Positions 49,169 to 59,572 are shown, numbered from the stretch's first letter. The stretch is 64,000 bases of DNA from Chitinibacter sp. GC72 (GCF_009760905.1 NZ_VIRW01000001.1:186001-250000); one strand, 5' to 3'. Translations and numbers: made by a program. The notes: generated by a model not told the origin, from the sequence alone.

Positions 49169-50482
49169 ATGACATTTGCTCTGAATTCAGCTAAGAAACT
49201 CAGCTCCACTTTGCGCATTCTGCCTTTACTGGCCGTCTTGCTCGGCAGCACCGTGCAGGCGCAGGTGCTTACCGTTGATCGTGTCGTGGCAGTAGTCGAT
49301 CGCAATGCCATTACCCAGATCGAGCTGGAGCGCAAACTCGGCACGATCAAGGCCAATCTTGAGCGTCAGCAAGTCAAGCTGCCACCGGAAGACGTTTTGC
49401 AGCAGCAGGTGCTCGATCGCATGATCATGGATCAACTGCAGCTGCAGTACGCCGAAAAAACCGGTCTGCGTGTCGATGATCGCCAGCTGGAAGCGAGCAT
49501 TACCCGCTTGAGCGAGCAAAATAAACTCTCCCCCGCCGCGTTTCGCAAACAGCTGGAGGCCAATGGCGTTAGCTGGCGCGAGTTTCGCGATGATATCCGG
49601 CAGGAAATCCTGCTGGCGCGCCTGAAAGAGCGCGAAGTCGATAGCAAAGTGGTCGTAACCGAATCGGAAATTGACGACTACCTGCGTATTTCAGCCGGCA
49701 AAGCCAAAATGGAATACGAATTGGCGCAAATCCAGATCAATATTCCGGAAAACGCCACACCGGAGCAGATTGCGGCCAAGCGCGCCCGCATCCAGGCCGC
49801 ACGGCAGGAAATCGAAGCGGGCAAATCATTTGCCACCGTGGCCGCCAGCTACTCCAATGACGCCAATGCCACCAAAGGCGGCGTGCTTGGCTGGCGCCCT
49901 GGCGCAGCCTTGCCACCGGCGTTTACCAGCCTGCTCGACAAACTGCAGCCGGGCGAATACACCGATATTGTCCGCACCCCTGTGGCGTTTCACCTGTTCA
50001 AGCTGCTGAACAAACGGGCGCAAGAACAGCGCGTGATCGTCAAGCAAACACGGGCACGCCATATTCTGATCCGCAGCAATGAAGTGGTGTCCATGACCGA
50101 AGCGCGGCAGAAATTGCTCCAGATGCGTGATCGCATTCAGGGCGGCCAGGATTTTGCCGTGATGGCCAAATCTTTCTCTGACGACGCCAGCGCCAGCAAT
50201 GGCGGCAATCTGGGCTGGCTCAATCCGGGTGAAACCGTGCCTGCCTTTGAAGAGGCCATGGAGGCGCTGGCGATTAATGAAGTCAGCATGCCCGTGCAAT
50301 CGCCATTCGGTTTTCACCTGATTCAGGTGCTTGAGCGCCGTGATCAGGACGTCACTCAGGAACAAGCCCGCTCTAAAATCCGTCAGGAATTGGCCCAGCG
50401 CAAAGCCGAAGAGCAGTATGACGACTGGCTGCGCCAATTGCGTGATCGCTCGCGCATTGTCATTCGCCTGAAGGATGAATAA
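49169..50482 (+). CDS. surA: Periplasmic chaperone/peptidyl-prolyl isomerase SurA
   Basis: 437 residues. Signal peptide ending near LLGSTVQAQ, N-terminal chaperone domain (VDRVVAVVDRNAITQIELERKL), then two parvulin domains (about 180-280 with GGVLGWRPGAALPPAF, and 290-385 with ARHILIRSNEVVS...GGNLGWLNPGETVPAFE). It escorts outer-membrane proteins, including LptD, to the BAM complex. Starts 13 bp after lptD; its TAA overlaps the pdxA ATG by one base. Confidence 0.96.
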   Translation: MTFALNSAKKLSSTLRILPLLAVLLGSTVQAQVLTVDRVVAVVDRNAITQIELERKLGTIKANLERQQVKLPPEDVLQQQVLDRMIMDQLQLQYAEKTGLRVDDRQLEASITRLSEQNKLSPAAFRKQLEANGVSWREFRDDIRQEILLARLKEREVDSKVVVTESEIDDYLRISAGKAKMEYELAQIQINIPENATPEQIAAKRARIQAARQEIEAGKSFATVAASYSNDANATKGGVLGWRPGAALPPAFTSLLDKLQPGEYTDIVRTPVAFHLFKLLNKRAQEQRVIVKQTRARHILIRSNEVVSMTEARQKLLQMRDRIQGGQDFAVMAKSFSDDASASNGGNLGWLNPGETVPAFEEAMEALAINEVSMPVQSPFGFHLIQVLERRDQDVTQEQARSKIRQELAQRKAEEQYDDWLRQLRDRSRIVIRLKDE

Positions 50483-51504
50483 TGCCGGCATTGAGTAAAC
50501 CACTGGCGGTTACCACCGGAGAGCCTGCAGGTATTGGCCCGGATATCACGATACAGATGGCATTGGGCGGCATACCCCACCCGATAGTGATTCTGGGCGA
50601 TCGCCAGCTTTTACTCCAGCGCGCCGCGCTGCTCGGCCTGGACTGCGGCCAGATCGCAGCCTGGCTCGACTACGATGCCCAGCAGTCGCCCCCGCCTGCG
50701 GTGGCGATTTTGCATTGCCCTCTTAAAACCCCGGCGATTGCCGGCCAGCTTGATCCAGCCAATGCGCAATACGTGCTGGATCTGCTCGATCGCGCAACGC
50801 AAGGCTGTGTGTCCGGCGAATTTGCCGCCATGGTCACTGCGCCGATCCACAAAGGCGTAATTAACGAAGGCATTCACGCCAACAACCAGGGGTATTTCTC
50901 CGGACACACTGAATACCTTGCCGAACAGACACATACCCCACAGGTGGTGATGATGCTGGCGGGCGAGTATGGCAGCGAGAAAAAATCAATCCGCGTGGCA
51001 CTAGCCACCACGCATTTACCACTGAAAGACGTCGCCAGCGCGCTCAATGCGGCATCGCTCACAACCACTTTGCGTATCCTGCACGCCGATTTGCGCAGCA
51101 AATTCGGCATTGCCGAGCCGCGTATCATTGTCGCAGGCCTGAATCCGCACGCCGGTGAATCCGGCCATATGGGGCGCGAAGAAATCGACATCATCATTCC
51201 GGTACTCGAAGCCTTGCGCGGCGAGGGAATGAAGCTGATCGGCCCGCTACCGGCAGACACGCTATTTAATCCACCCATTCTGGCGCAGGGCGATGCGGTA
51301 TTGGCGATGTACCACGATCAGGGTTTGCCGGTGCTCAAATTTGCCACCTTTGGCGCAGGGATCAATATCACACTCGGCCTGCCGATTATCCGCACCTCGG
51401 TCGATCACGGCACGGCGCTCGATCTGGCAGGCACCGGCAAAGCCGATATCGGCAGCCTGATTGCGGCCACGAAACTCGCCGCCGAATTATCAACCCATTC
51501 ATAA
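50482..51504 (+). CDS. pdxA: 4-hydroxythreonine-4-phosphate dehydrogenase
   Basis: 340 residues. It oxidises 4-phosphohydroxy-L-threonine in pyridoxal phosphate synthesis. TTGEPAGIGPDI at the N terminus and the three metal-binding His regions APIHKGVINEGI, GLNPHAGESGHMG and MYHDQGLPVLK are all present. Overlaps surA by one base (TAATG). Confidence 0.96.
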   Translation: MPALSKPLAVTTGEPAGIGPDITIQMALGGIPHPIVILGDRQLLLQRAALLGLDCGQIAAWLDYDAQQSPPPAVAILHCPLKTPAIAGQLDPANAQYVLDLLDRATQGCVSGEFAAMVTAPIHKGVINEGIHANNQGYFSGHTEYLAEQTHTPQVVMMLAGEYGSEKKSIRVALATTHLPLKDVASALNAASLTTTLRILHADLRSKFGIAEPRIIVAGLNPHAGESGHMGREEIDIIIPVLEALRGEGMKLIGPLPADTLFNPPILAQGDAVLAMYHDQGLPVLKFATFGAGINITLGLPIIRTSVDHGTALDLAGTGKADIGSLIAATKLAAELSTHS

Positions 51505-51582
51505 AAGCATCCCGGACAGGTACGCACGGAGCATATCGGCCCCGCGCCCGCAGCCTGCTTCGTGGAGCAAGGAATCAAAACC

Positions 51583-52371
51583 ATGGCACACATTCCACGC
51601 AAACGTTTTGGACAAAACTTTTTGCAAGACCAAGGCGTGATTGCCAGCATTATCAATGCAGTTGATCCGCACAAGGAAGACGCGATTGTCGAAATCGGGC
51701 CCGGTCTGGCAGCGCTGACTATCCCGCTGATGGCACGCATCCCGACGCTGCATGTGGTTGAAATCGACCGCGACATCGTGGCGCATTTATCGGCACGCTA
51801 CACGCCTGAGCAACTGGTCATCCACAATTGCGATGCGCTGATGTTCGACTTTGGCGCCTTAGCACGCGAAATTGCGCCGGGTGGCCGCATTAAACTGGTT
51901 GGCAACCTGCCCTACAACATCTCAACGCCGCTACTGTTTCATCTGGCCAGCTTTGGCGATGTGATTTACGACATGCATTTCATGCTGCAAAAAGAAGTGG
52001 TCGATCGCATGGTGGCTGAGCCCGGCACCACCGATTACGGCCGCCTGTCCATCATGCTGCAGTATCGCTATCTGATGGATCATATCCTTGACGTGCCACC
52101 AGAAAGCTTCGATCCGCCGCCGAAAGTTGATTCAGCCGTGGTGCGCATGGTGCCTTACGATGTACTGCCACATCCGGCCAAGGACGAAGAACATTTGCGC
52201 AATTTGGTGCAAACCGCTTTTGCACAGCGACGCAAAACCATCCGCAATAATCTGAAAGGCATCGCCAACGACGAGGTGCTGGCCGCAGTAGGAATCGAGC
52301 CAAGTATGCGACCAGAAAACGTCAGCGTGGCACAGTACGTCGCGCTATCGAACGCGCTGGTCAAATCATAG
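51583..52371 (+). CDS. rsmA: 16S rRNA (A1518/A1519) dimethyltransferase
   Basis: 262 residues. The ATG at 51583 ([14 protein letters not shown]) is preferred over an upstream GTG. SAM-binding [11 protein letters not shown] and catalytic NLPYNIS motifs are intact; [12 protein letters not shown] is typical. It dimethylates two adjacent adenosines near the 3' end of 16S rRNA. Last gene of the lptD operon, following pdxA by 78 bp. Confidence 0.97.
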   Translation: MAHIPRKRFGQNFLQDQGVIASIINAVDPHKEDAIVEIGPGLAALTIPLMARIPTLHVVEIDRDIVAHLSARYTPEQLVIHNCDALMFDFGALAREIAPGGRIKLVGNLPYNISTPLLFHLASFGDVIYDMHFMLQKEVVDRMVAEPGTTDYGRLSIMLQYRYLMDHILDVPPESFDPPPKVDSAVVRMVPYDVLPHPAKDEEHLRNLVQTAFAQRRKTIRNNLKGIANDEVLAAVGIEPSMRPENVSVAQYVALSNALVKS

Positions 52372-52426
52372 GGATTTCCCCGCTAGGCTTGACGCCCGGA
52401 AGATTGCAAAATCAAAGGCTTGATTG

Positions 52427-53185
52427 ATGAATACAGACACCACCATGATCCGCTTTCAGCAAGTTAATAAATGGTATGGCCCGCACCACCATGTATTAAA
52501 AAACCTCAACCTTGAAGTCAAACAGGGTGAGGTGGTTGTGGTGTGCGGCCCGTCGGGTTCGGGCAAATCTACGCTGATTCGAACGATCAACCAGCTGGAA
52601 GCCATCAATGACGGTGAAATCTGGGTTGACGGCGTACAGGCCAACAATCCGAAAACCAATATCAACAAATTGCGCGAAGAAGTCGGCTTTGTTTTCCAGC
52701 ACTTCAATCTGTATCCGCATCTGTCGGTACTGGAAAACATCACGCTGGCACCGATCCAGGTCAAGAAGCAATCGATCGAACAAGCCAATGCCAAGGCGCT
52801 GGAGCTACTCGAGCGTGTCGGGCTGGCCCATAAAAAAGACGCCTATCCGAGCAATTTATCGGGTGGGCAGCAGCAGCGCGTGGCGATTGCTCGCGGGCTG
52901 GCGATGAATCCGCGCGTCATGCTGTTTGACGAGCCGACCAGCGCGCTCGACCCGGAAATGATTGGCGAGGTGCTAGAGGTGATGAAGTCACTCGCCGAAT
53001 CGGGAATGACCATGATGGTAGTGACGCACGAAATGGGCTTTGCCCGCGAAGTGGCCGACCGGATTCTGTTTCTGGATCAGGGTGAAATTCTGGAAGACAC
53101 GACACCCGAAGCGTTTTTCACCCAACCCCAAACCGAGCGCGCCAAACAGTTCCTGCGCCAAATTCTGGCACCGATGCATCAATAA
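52427..53185 (+). CDS. Amino-acid-type ABC transporter ATPase (GlnQ/GltL-like)
   Basis: 252 residues. Walker [20 protein letters not shown]-loop [17 protein letters not shown], signature [19 protein letters not shown] and Walker [16 protein letters not shown] are typical of polar amino acid importers. The ATG at 52427 is used; a TTG one codon upstream is possible. There is no permease next to it; a periplasmic binding protein follows after 120 bp, but it looks like a separate type. Substrate unknown. Confidence 0.9.
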   Translation: MNTDTTMIRFQQVNKWYGPHHHVLKNLNLEVKQGEVVVVCGPSGSGKSTLIRTINQLEAINDGEIWVDGVQANNPKTNINKLREEVGFVFQHFNLYPHLSVLENITLAPIQVKKQSIEQANAKALELLERVGLAHKKDAYPSNLSGGQQQRVAIARGLAMNPRVMLFDEPTSALDPEMIGEVLEVMKSLAESGMTMMVVTHEMGFAREVADRILFLDQGEILEDTTPEAFFTQPQTERAKQFLRQILAPMHQ

Positions 53186-53190
53186 ATAGC

Positions 53191-53242
53191 AGGGGTATAT
53201 TTATTTAAATCAATGATTAATTAGGTTTCAATCATATACCCC
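53191..53242. repeat. Dispersed palindromic element 9 (GGGGTATAT...ATATACCCC)
   Basis: Perfect 9-bp ends GGGGTATAT (53192-53200) and ATATACCCC (53234-53242), AT-rich interior. Sits 6 bp after the ABC ATPase stop. Cleanest terminal symmetry in the window. Confidence 0.8.
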
Positions 53243-53307
53243 ATTAGTATTTAGCTTTCTGCTTTTCTGGACTACCATACAAATTATGGTGGTTTTGAGA
53301 GTCAATT

Positions 53308-54054
53308 ATGAAGTGCTGCATTGCCCTCCTTCTGCTGGCCAGCAGCCATCTCAGCCTTGGCAGCGAGAAAGTCATTGTATATACCCAGTACGACTCACCC
53401 CCTTTCTGGTCTGCTGACTCGGGCTTGAGCCATGAATTGGTCAAAGAACTCAGTGCCCGCAGCAAAAATCGCTATCAGTTCGAAATCCAGATCACACCGC
53501 GCAAGCGCATTGATCTGATTCTGGAAGATCCGCACTGGCAAGGACTCATCCCGTGGTCCAGCCCTAGCTGGTTTCAGGATGCAAAACAACAACGCTACCT
53601 CTGGTCAGCGCCACTGTTTCGCGATGCCGACTTGGTAATCAGCCATGTGCCGCTCGACTATACAGGTTCATACAGCCTGCACGGCAAAGTCTTGGGCGGC
53701 ATACTGGGACACCGGTATAGCGAGCTGGAAGCGGATATTGCGGCCGGGAAAATCATCCGGGATGACGCGCCCAATCAGCCAAGTAATTTGAAAAAACTGC
53801 GCAGCCTGCGGGTGGATGTGATTTTCATCCCCAACAGCAGCTGGGGAGAGCTGCGGCTCAAATCCCCCGAGCAGCTCCGCGGCTTATGGGTGGCCAATCA
53901 GGTCAGAAATACCTACGAGCGGCGGATTTTGCTTAGCCCGAACAATCCGGAGCTGGCCAGATACGTGCAGGCCACAGTCCTTGATCTTGCTAAAGATCAG
54001 AAGTGGCAACAGAAAATAGCCCCTTACCACTTCAACAGCCCGGCGGCGCACTAA
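53308..54054 (+). CDS. Periplasmic solute-binding protein, family 3-like
   Basis: 248 residues. Signal peptide MKCCIALLLLASSHLSLGSE, then VIVYTQYDSPPFWSADSGLSHELVKELSAR, the usual beginning of the extracellular solute-binding family 3 domain. ITPRKRIDLILEDPHWQGLIPW and LVISHVPLDYTGSYSLHGKVLGG fit the small stand-alone members common in this bacterial group, some of which have no transporter. Ligand unknown. Convergent with the GGDEF-EAL gene, 4 bp apart. Confidence 0.8.
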   Translation: MKCCIALLLLASSHLSLGSEKVIVYTQYDSPPFWSADSGLSHELVKELSARSKNRYQFEIQITPRKRIDLILEDPHWQGLIPWSSPSWFQDAKQQRYLWSAPLFRDADLVISHVPLDYTGSYSLHGKVLGGILGHRYSELEADIAAGKIIRDDAPNQPSNLKKLRSLRVDVIFIPNSSWGELRLKSPEQLRGLWVANQVRNTYERRILLSPNNPELARYVQATVLDLAKDQKWQQKIAPYHFNSPAAH

Positions 54055-54058
54055 AGCC

Positions 54059-56668
54059 CTACATCTTGGCCTGCAAGCCCAGCCGCATCCATAGCTCGGC
54101 GACACCGGGTGGAACGGGCTGGCTAAAGTAAAAGCCCTGCATAAAGTTAACGCCCAGCCCCTGCAAAAAGCGCACGGTTTCCAGGCTTTCAACGCCTTCA
54201 ATGACCAGATCCAGCTGCAGGCCTTGCGCCATCTGGGCAATCGCCTGCATCACGCGCCGCCCTTCATCGGTGTGCAGGCGCTGGGCAAACGAGACATCAA
54301 CCTTAAGCATCTGGGCGGGCATATCGTGCAGTTGCGACAGAGATGAATATCCGGTGCCAAAATCATCAATCGCGAGCACAAAACCGGCGTCGCTCAACTG
54401 ACGCAAATGCCGCATCTGGCGGGCATAATCGGTCAATGCAACGCTTTCGGTAATCTCCACAATCACATCGCTGGGGCGCAGTTTGAAATTCGCCAGCCGC
54501 TCGACCAGCGTGGTAACAAAGGTTGGCAAATACAGCTGGCTGCGCGAGACATTGATCATCAGCTTCTGGCTCAAGCCCGATTCGCGCCATTCGCGCAATT
54601 TGGCAAAAGATTGCAGCATGATCTGTTCGGACAATTCCTGAATCAGGCCAACCTTCTCTGCCATCGGGATAAACAGCTCAGGGCTGATCCAGCCACTTTT
54701 GTCGTCCATCCAGCGCGCTAGCGCTTCAACGGCAATAATGTCCCCGCTGCGAGCGTTGACAATCGGCTGATAAAAAACCTGCAGGCCGCCATGCCGGATG
54801 GCGCTGGACAGGCGCGACTGAATCGCCACATGCTCACGCCCCAGCGCTTTCAAATGCACAATGTCACTGTAGAAGCACACACTATTACGCCCGGCATGCT
54901 TGGCGTGATACATCGTGTGATCGGCAGCTGAAAGCAGCTCTTCGCCACTTTCGGCATTATCGGGATAGATGGCAAAACCGACGGAGATGGTCGGCTGGGT
55001 TTCCATGCCGTTGATCAGCATGCTTTGCCTTGCCGACAGGCGCAATTGCTCGGCAATCTGTGCCAGCTCGCGCTGATCTGCCAGATCGGGAATCAGCGCG
55101 ACAAACTCATCACCACCCCAGCGGGCGAGTACGGCGTTGTCAGGCAAGGCATCGCGCAGGCGCTGCGAGAGCAGCACCAGCAGATCATCGCCGGTTTTAT
55201 GGCCAAAAGCGTCGTTAATCTGCTTGAAATGATCCAGATCGACAAAACCCAAACCCACTTTGCGCTGTGCACGGGCGGCTTCATCAATGGCACGGTGGAT
55301 TTCCGTATCAAGCAGCAGACGATTCGGCAAACGGGTCAGCCCGTCATACAGCGCCATCTGCGTAATATTCTGCTCGTTCAAGTGCGCCACCGTCACATCA
55401 CGCACCACACCACGCAGCGCAGTGGCGCGCTCATCCGGGCCAAAGTGCGTAACCAGACGCAATTCAACCCAGATAAAGTCATGATCGGCTCGCAGCAGAC
55501 GGAAACGGACGCTGCTGGCTTCGCGCGACTGCAGCTGCCGCTCGATCAGCTGCGTCACCAGATTCAAATCTTCCGGGTGTACCCATGAATACAGCGTGCG
55601 CCCCAGCTCGGCACTTAAATCACGCGGTTCAAGTGCACGCAGCTGCCCCCAAGCGCTGGTGACTTCGGTCAGTACGCCGTTGGGCAAAACATCCACAATC
55701 GCTTCGTCGAGCAGATTCAGCGTTTCGAGCAGGGTTTTCTTGCGCGCAGCATCGTGCATTAGCGCCGAAACGTCTTGCAGCAAGACCACCACGCTGCGCT
55801 GATGCTCAACGCCAACAGGCTGCATGCGCACCAGTAAACAGACATTCTGCTGCGGCAAGACGCAATTGAACTGCTTGCTGCTTTGCCCAGCCAGTACCTG
55901 CGGCAGGCTGCGGATCAGCTCGTGCGCCAGCTCATAGGGCAGCACAGCAGCCATCGGCCTGTCGAGCAGGGTTTCGCCGGCGGGCAAGGCCGGATGGCCT
56001 GACCAGACATGCCGGATCACACCATGCGCATCCAGCTCGAAGACCATATCCTGCGTTGCGCCCACCAAGGCACGCAGCCGATGCTGGTTGGCCAGCGATT
56101 CGGCTTCCAGCTTGGCCTTGCCCAGCGCCTGGGCAATGTGATTGGAGAGCATGGCCAGCAGTCTTAGCTCGATGGTGTCACGCTGACGGCTATCGCTATC
56201 GTTGAGAAAGGCCAGAAAACCAAACAGCTCGCCGCCTTGCAGCAAGGGAATACAGAGCAGCTGGCGTATGCCCACCTGCGCGAGCAACATTTGCTCGGCC
56301 AGTGGCAATTCAAGCAGCGATTTATTGAGCACCATACCAACCGCTAGGGTATCTGCCAGCAGAGCATACTGATCATAGTCCAGCGACAAAAACGGGGTGG
56401 GGGTATATTCAAGCAAACGGCAATCGGGATCCCGCCACGCGGCAACCAGCTTGGCCAGCTTGCCTTGCTCATCATTCAGATACAAACCGGTCATGCTGCT
56501 GCGCGAGGCTTGCCCCAAGACCTGCAGCATATCCACCAGACAGTCCGGATCATGCGCAGCGCTTAAAATGCTGACCACGCTGTCAAACGCATTGAAGTAA
56601 GTATGGTAAGTCCCCAAGGCTTGCTGCTCGGACATTGCCAAACCGGAAAAAACAATCGAATCGGACAA
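54059..56668 (-). CDS. GAF-PAS-GGDEF-EAL cyclic-di-GMP turnover protein
   Basis: 869 residues, no membrane segment. A GAF-like domain (about 35-185), PAS-like regions (about 205-300 and 325-440), GGDEF (about 445-605) and EAL (about 620-865). GGDEF reads RWGGDEF but the RxxD inhibitory site is missing (PDNA). EAL residues for phosphodiesterase activity look complete: VEALARW, MINVSRSQL, VEITES, AIDDFGTGYSSL, LKVDV and VIEGVE. It may therefore act mainly as a c-di-GMP phosphodiesterase with a regulatory or active GGDEF. The start is a TTG with GAGG upstream; the ATG eleven codons later is the alternative. Confidence 0.92.
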   Translation of the reverse strand: MSDSIVFSGLAMSEQQALGTYHTYFNAFDSVVSILSAAHDPDCLVDMLQVLGQASRSSMTGLYLNDEQGKLAKLVAAWRDPDCRLLEYTPTPFLSLDYDQYALLADTLAVGMVLNKSLLELPLAEQMLLAQVGIRQLLCIPLLQGGELFGFLAFLNDSDSRQRDTIELRLLAMLSNHIAQALGKAKLEAESLANQHRLRALVGATQDMVFELDAHGVIRHVWSGHPALPAGETLLDRPMAAVLPYELAHELIRSLPQVLAGQSSKQFNCVLPQQNVCLLVRMQPVGVEHQRSVVVLLQDVSALMHDAARKKTLLETLNLLDEAIVDVLPNGVLTEVTSAWGQLRALEPRDLSAELGRTLYSWVHPEDLNLVTQLIERQLQSREASSVRFRLLRADHDFIWVELRLVTHFGPDERATALRGVVRDVTVAHLNEQNITQMALYDGLTRLPNRLLLDTEIHRAIDEAARAQRKVGLGFVDLDHFKQINDAFGHKTGDDLLVLLSQRLRDALPDNAVLARWGGDEFVALIPDLADQRELAQIAEQLRLSARQSMLINGMETQPTISVGFAIYPDNAESGEELLSAADHTMYHAKHAGRNSVCFYSDIVHLKALGREHVAIQSRLSSAIRHGGLQVFYQPIVNARSGDIIAVEALARWMDDKSGWISPELFIPMAEKVGLIQELSEQIMLQSFAKLREWRESGLSQKLMINVSRSQLYLPTFVTTLVERLANFKLRPSDVIVEITESVALTDYARQMRHLRQLSDAGFVLAIDDFGTGYSSLSQLHDMPAQMLKVDVSFAQRLHTDEGRRVMQAIAQMAQGLQLDLVIEGVESLETVRFLQGLGVNFMQGFYFSQPVPPGVAELWMRLGLQAKM

Positions 56669-56713
56669 AGGAGACCTCGGGTCAAAAAATAGTCAGCTTG
56701 TGTCAAGCCAAGG

Positions 56714-56740
56714 TAAAACGGGAACTCTTCCGAATTCCCG
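56714..56740 (-). terminator. Possible terminator of topA
   Basis: On the minus strand CGGGAA - N10 - TTCCCG followed by TTTT. Modest stem. Confidence 0.5.
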
Positions 56741-56753
56741 CTAGGCTGCGCAA

Positions 56754-59048
56754 TTACTCTTTTGCCGGAGGCGGGATCAGCACTTCGCTGTAACCGCACT
56801 CCTTCTGTGGACACACTTTTTCAGTCCCACGGCGCTTGGTGACCTTGATCGTCATAATCGGCCATTTGCACTGCGGGCAGCTTTCTGCCACCGGCGGGTT
56901 CCACGTTGCATATTTGCAATCAGGATAGGTATTGCACGAATAGAACATCTTGCCGTAGCGGCTTTTGCGCTCGATCAGGCTGCCTTTATGGCATTCCGGG
57001 CATTCAATGCCGGTATCTTTTGGCTTTTCCAGCGGCTCGATGTGTTTGCACTTCGGATAGTTGGAGCAACCGATAAACTTGCCGTAACGACCCACCTTGA
57101 TGTGCAATGCCGATTCACACTTCGGACAAGTACGATCGGGTACCACTTCAGGCTCTAACGGCGCTGCATTCGGATCATCGCCAATATTGCGCGTGTAATC
57201 GCATTCCGGGTACGAACTACAGCTAATAAAGCGACCACGACGACCGAGACGAATCGATAGTTTATGCTTGCCACATTTCGGACAATCTTCATCCATCGCT
57301 TCGTGTGTGACTTCGGCACGCGATAAAGCCTGCTTTTCTTCGCATTGCTTATGGAATTTCTTCCAGAATTCATCCAGTACCGGAACCCATTCGCGTGAAC
57401 CGGTTGAAATCTCGTCGAGTTTGTCTTCCAGCTTCGCGGTGAAATTGTAATCCACGTATTGCGTGAAATGCTCGGTCAGGAATTTATTCACCACTTCGCC
57501 GGTATCGGTTGGCGTGAAGCGCTTTTTATCCAAAATGACGTATTCGCGATCTTTGAGCGTGTAAATAATCGACGCATACGTGGAAGGACGACCAATACCG
57601 AACTCTTCCAGTGATTTAACCAAGCTCGCCTCGGTAAAGCGCGGTGGTGGCTGCGTGAAGTGCTGCTCGCCGTAAATTTTCTCTACCGGCAAGGCATCAC
57701 CTTCGGTCAGAACTGGCAAGCGTGCTTCGTCTTCATCGTCTTCAACATCATCAGCATCTTCCTGATACACGGCAATAAAGCCGGGGAATACCAGCGTTTG
57801 CCCCGTCGCGCGGAACAAATTCTCTGCGCCGCCAACGGCAATATCAACGGCGACTGTATCGAACTTGGCCGGCGTCATCTGACACGACAGCGTACGCTTC
57901 CAGATCATTTGGTAGAGCTTGAATTGCTCGGGCGACAAGAAGGTTTTCACCGATTCTGGCGTGCGCAGAATCGAAGTAGGGCGAATCGCTTCGTGCGCTT
58001 CTTGCGCGTTTTTCGCTTTATTCTTGTACGTAATCGGCGCGTTCGGCAGATACTCTTTGTCGAAATTGCTCGAAATATAATCTCGAATCTCGGCCAGCGC
58101 ATCGTTTGACAAGGCGACCGAGTCGGTACGCATATAGGTGATCAGACCGACCGTTTCACCACCGAGATTCACCCCTTCATACAGCGATTGCGCCGTGCGC
58201 ATTGCTCTATCGGTGGTAAACCCGAGTTTTCGTACCGATTCCTGTTGCAGCGTCGACGTTGTAAAAGGCGCAGTTGGGCTGCGCGATTTCTTTTTCTTTT
58301 CGACCGAATGAACCACAGCTTCTTTGCCGGCGAATCCATTCAGGATACTTGTTTGCTCTGCTTCGTTCGGAATATCGAACTGATCGAGTTTTTTACCTTG
58401 CCAAGTGGTGAGCTTGGCGGCCACTTTGCTGCGGCCTTTTTTAGTATCAAGGTGAATCGTCCAGTATTCCTGCGCAGTAAACGCACGAATTTCGATTTCA
58501 CGCTCACAGATTAGTCGTAACGCCGGGCTTTGTACGCGCCCGGCCGACAAACCGGTACGCACTTTGCGCCACAGCAGCGGAGACAAATTAAAACCAACCA
58601 GATAATCGAGCGCACTTCGTGCTTGCTGGGCATTAACGAGGTTGAAATCCAGATCGCGCGGATTGGCCACCGCATTCAAAACTGCGCTTTCGGTAATCTC
58701 ATGAAAGACCACGCGCTTGAATTGTTTTTCTGGCTTGAGTAATTTTTTGGCTTTCAGGATTTCCAGAATATGCCAAGAAATTGCCTCACCTTCGCGGTCC
58801 GGATCGGATGCGAGATAGACGTTATCGGCTTGTTCGACCGCCTCGCAAATCGCGTCAACGTGTTTTTTATTTTTGTCGATCACCTGATACTTCATTTTGA
58901 AGTCGTTTTCAGGATCAACCGAACCATTTTTACGGACTAGGCCGCGCACGTGACCGTAGGAAGCCAAGATCTGGAAATCTTTGCCTAAGTATTTTTGCAG
59001 CGTCTTCGCCTTGGATGGCGACTCTACGATTAAGAGATTTGCGGGCAT
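56754..59048 (-). CDS. topA: DNA topoisomerase I
   Basis: 764 residues. TOPRIM domain (LLIVESPSKAKTLQKYLG, SDPDREGEAISWH), catalytic Tyr in GLITYMRTDSVALS, then C-terminal zinc modules: three of the form CPKC...G.F..CS.YP.C (about 590-700) and a fourth, CPQCKWPIMTIKV...VCPQKEC. It relaxes negative supercoils by single-strand passage. Start MPANLLIVESP at 59048. First of the topA group but on the same strand as smg-dprA-lysM, lying downstream of them. Confidence 0.97.
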   Translation of the reverse strand: MPANLLIVESPSKAKTLQKYLGKDFQILASYGHVRGLVRKNGSVDPENDFKMKYQVIDKNKKHVDAICEAVEQADNVYLASDPDREGEAISWHILEILKAKKLLKPEKQFKRVVFHEITESAVLNAVANPRDLDFNLVNAQQARSALDYLVGFNLSPLLWRKVRTGLSAGRVQSPALRLICEREIEIRAFTAQEYWTIHLDTKKGRSKVAAKLTTWQGKKLDQFDIPNEAEQTSILNGFAGKEAVVHSVEKKKKSRSPTAPFTTSTLQQESVRKLGFTTDRAMRTAQSLYEGVNLGGETVGLITYMRTDSVALSNDALAEIRDYISSNFDKEYLPNAPITYKNKAKNAQEAHEAIRPTSILRTPESVKTFLSPEQFKLYQMIWKRTLSCQMTPAKFDTVAVDIAVGGAENLFRATGQTLVFPGFIAVYQEDADDVEDDEDEARLPVLTEGDALPVEKIYGEQHFTQPPPRFTEASLVKSLEEFGIGRPSTYASIIYTLKDREYVILDKKRFTPTDTGEVVNKFLTEHFTQYVDYNFTAKLEDKLDEISTGSREWVPVLDEFWKKFHKQCEEKQALSRAEVTHEAMDEDCPKCGKHKLSIRLGRRGRFISCSSYPECDYTRNIGDDPNAAPLEPEVVPDRTCPKCESALHIKVGRYGKFIGCSNYPKCKHIEPLEKPKDTGIECPECHKGSLIERKSRYGKMFYSCNTYPDCKYATWNPPVAESCPQCKWPIMTIKVTKRRGTEKVCPQKECGYSEVLIPPPAKE

Positions 59049-59111
59049 GGTTCCCCGTTATTTTAGATTCAATAGTTTTAATGGTCTTTGTGCCCAATGA
59101 TGGCGCTTTAA

Positions 59112-59570
59112 TTAATGCAGCGCTGCACCATCGCGGCCAAAGAGGAGGTCTTCGATCAGGAGATTAGACAATGCATCCCGCTTTTGCCAAATCACCATCA
59201 GTACAATCAGTTTAATCCGCTCGGCACTCACTTCGCCTTCGGGCTCGCGCCAGACACGATCAAGCACCAGCTCGCGCTCACCTGCGCTTAATATTTTTGC
59301 CGCATCCAGTGCAAACAGAAACTGGGCAGCTTCATCGCTAAATCGGGCCAACTCCATTGGTTGCAAGCTGCGCAATGCGCCGGAATGCGTATCCAGAGCG
59401 CGATAGGGCGTGACATCAATCTGCTTTAACTCTCCCAGCCAGGCCAGAGCATCATGAATATCTTCGCCTTCAAATCCGGCCAATGACAGTTTTTTGGCCA
59501 ATTGTGAGACATCGGGCAGGCCATCTGCGTTATAAAACTGCTCAAAAAGGTAGGCCAGCACTTCTAGCAT
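59112..59570 (-). CDS. smg: Smg (DUF494) family protein
   Basis: 152 residues: MLEVLAYLFEQFYNADGLPDVSQLAKKLSLAGFE...IHDALAWLGEL... and the end IKLIVLMVIWQKRDALSNLLIEDLL. A conserved small helical protein always found near dprA; function not known. Starts 2 bp after the dprA stop. Confidence 0.93.
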   Translation of the reverse strand: MLEVLAYLFEQFYNADGLPDVSQLAKKLSLAGFEGEDIHDALAWLGELKQIDVTPYRALDTHSGALRSLQPMELARFSDEAAQFLFALDAAKILSAGERELVLDRVWREPEGEVSAERIKLIVLMVIWQKRDALSNLLIEDLLFGRDGAALH

Positions 59571-59572
59571 AA

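Noticed and set aside
50885-50942. GGGGTATTT...ACATACCCCA inside pdxA as another palindromic element
   Set aside because: It encodes conserved PdxA residues (NNQGYFSGHTEYLAEQTHTPQ), so the similarity is coincidental. The same applies to GGGGTAT strings in purL, the chitinase gene and the GGDEF-EAL gene.
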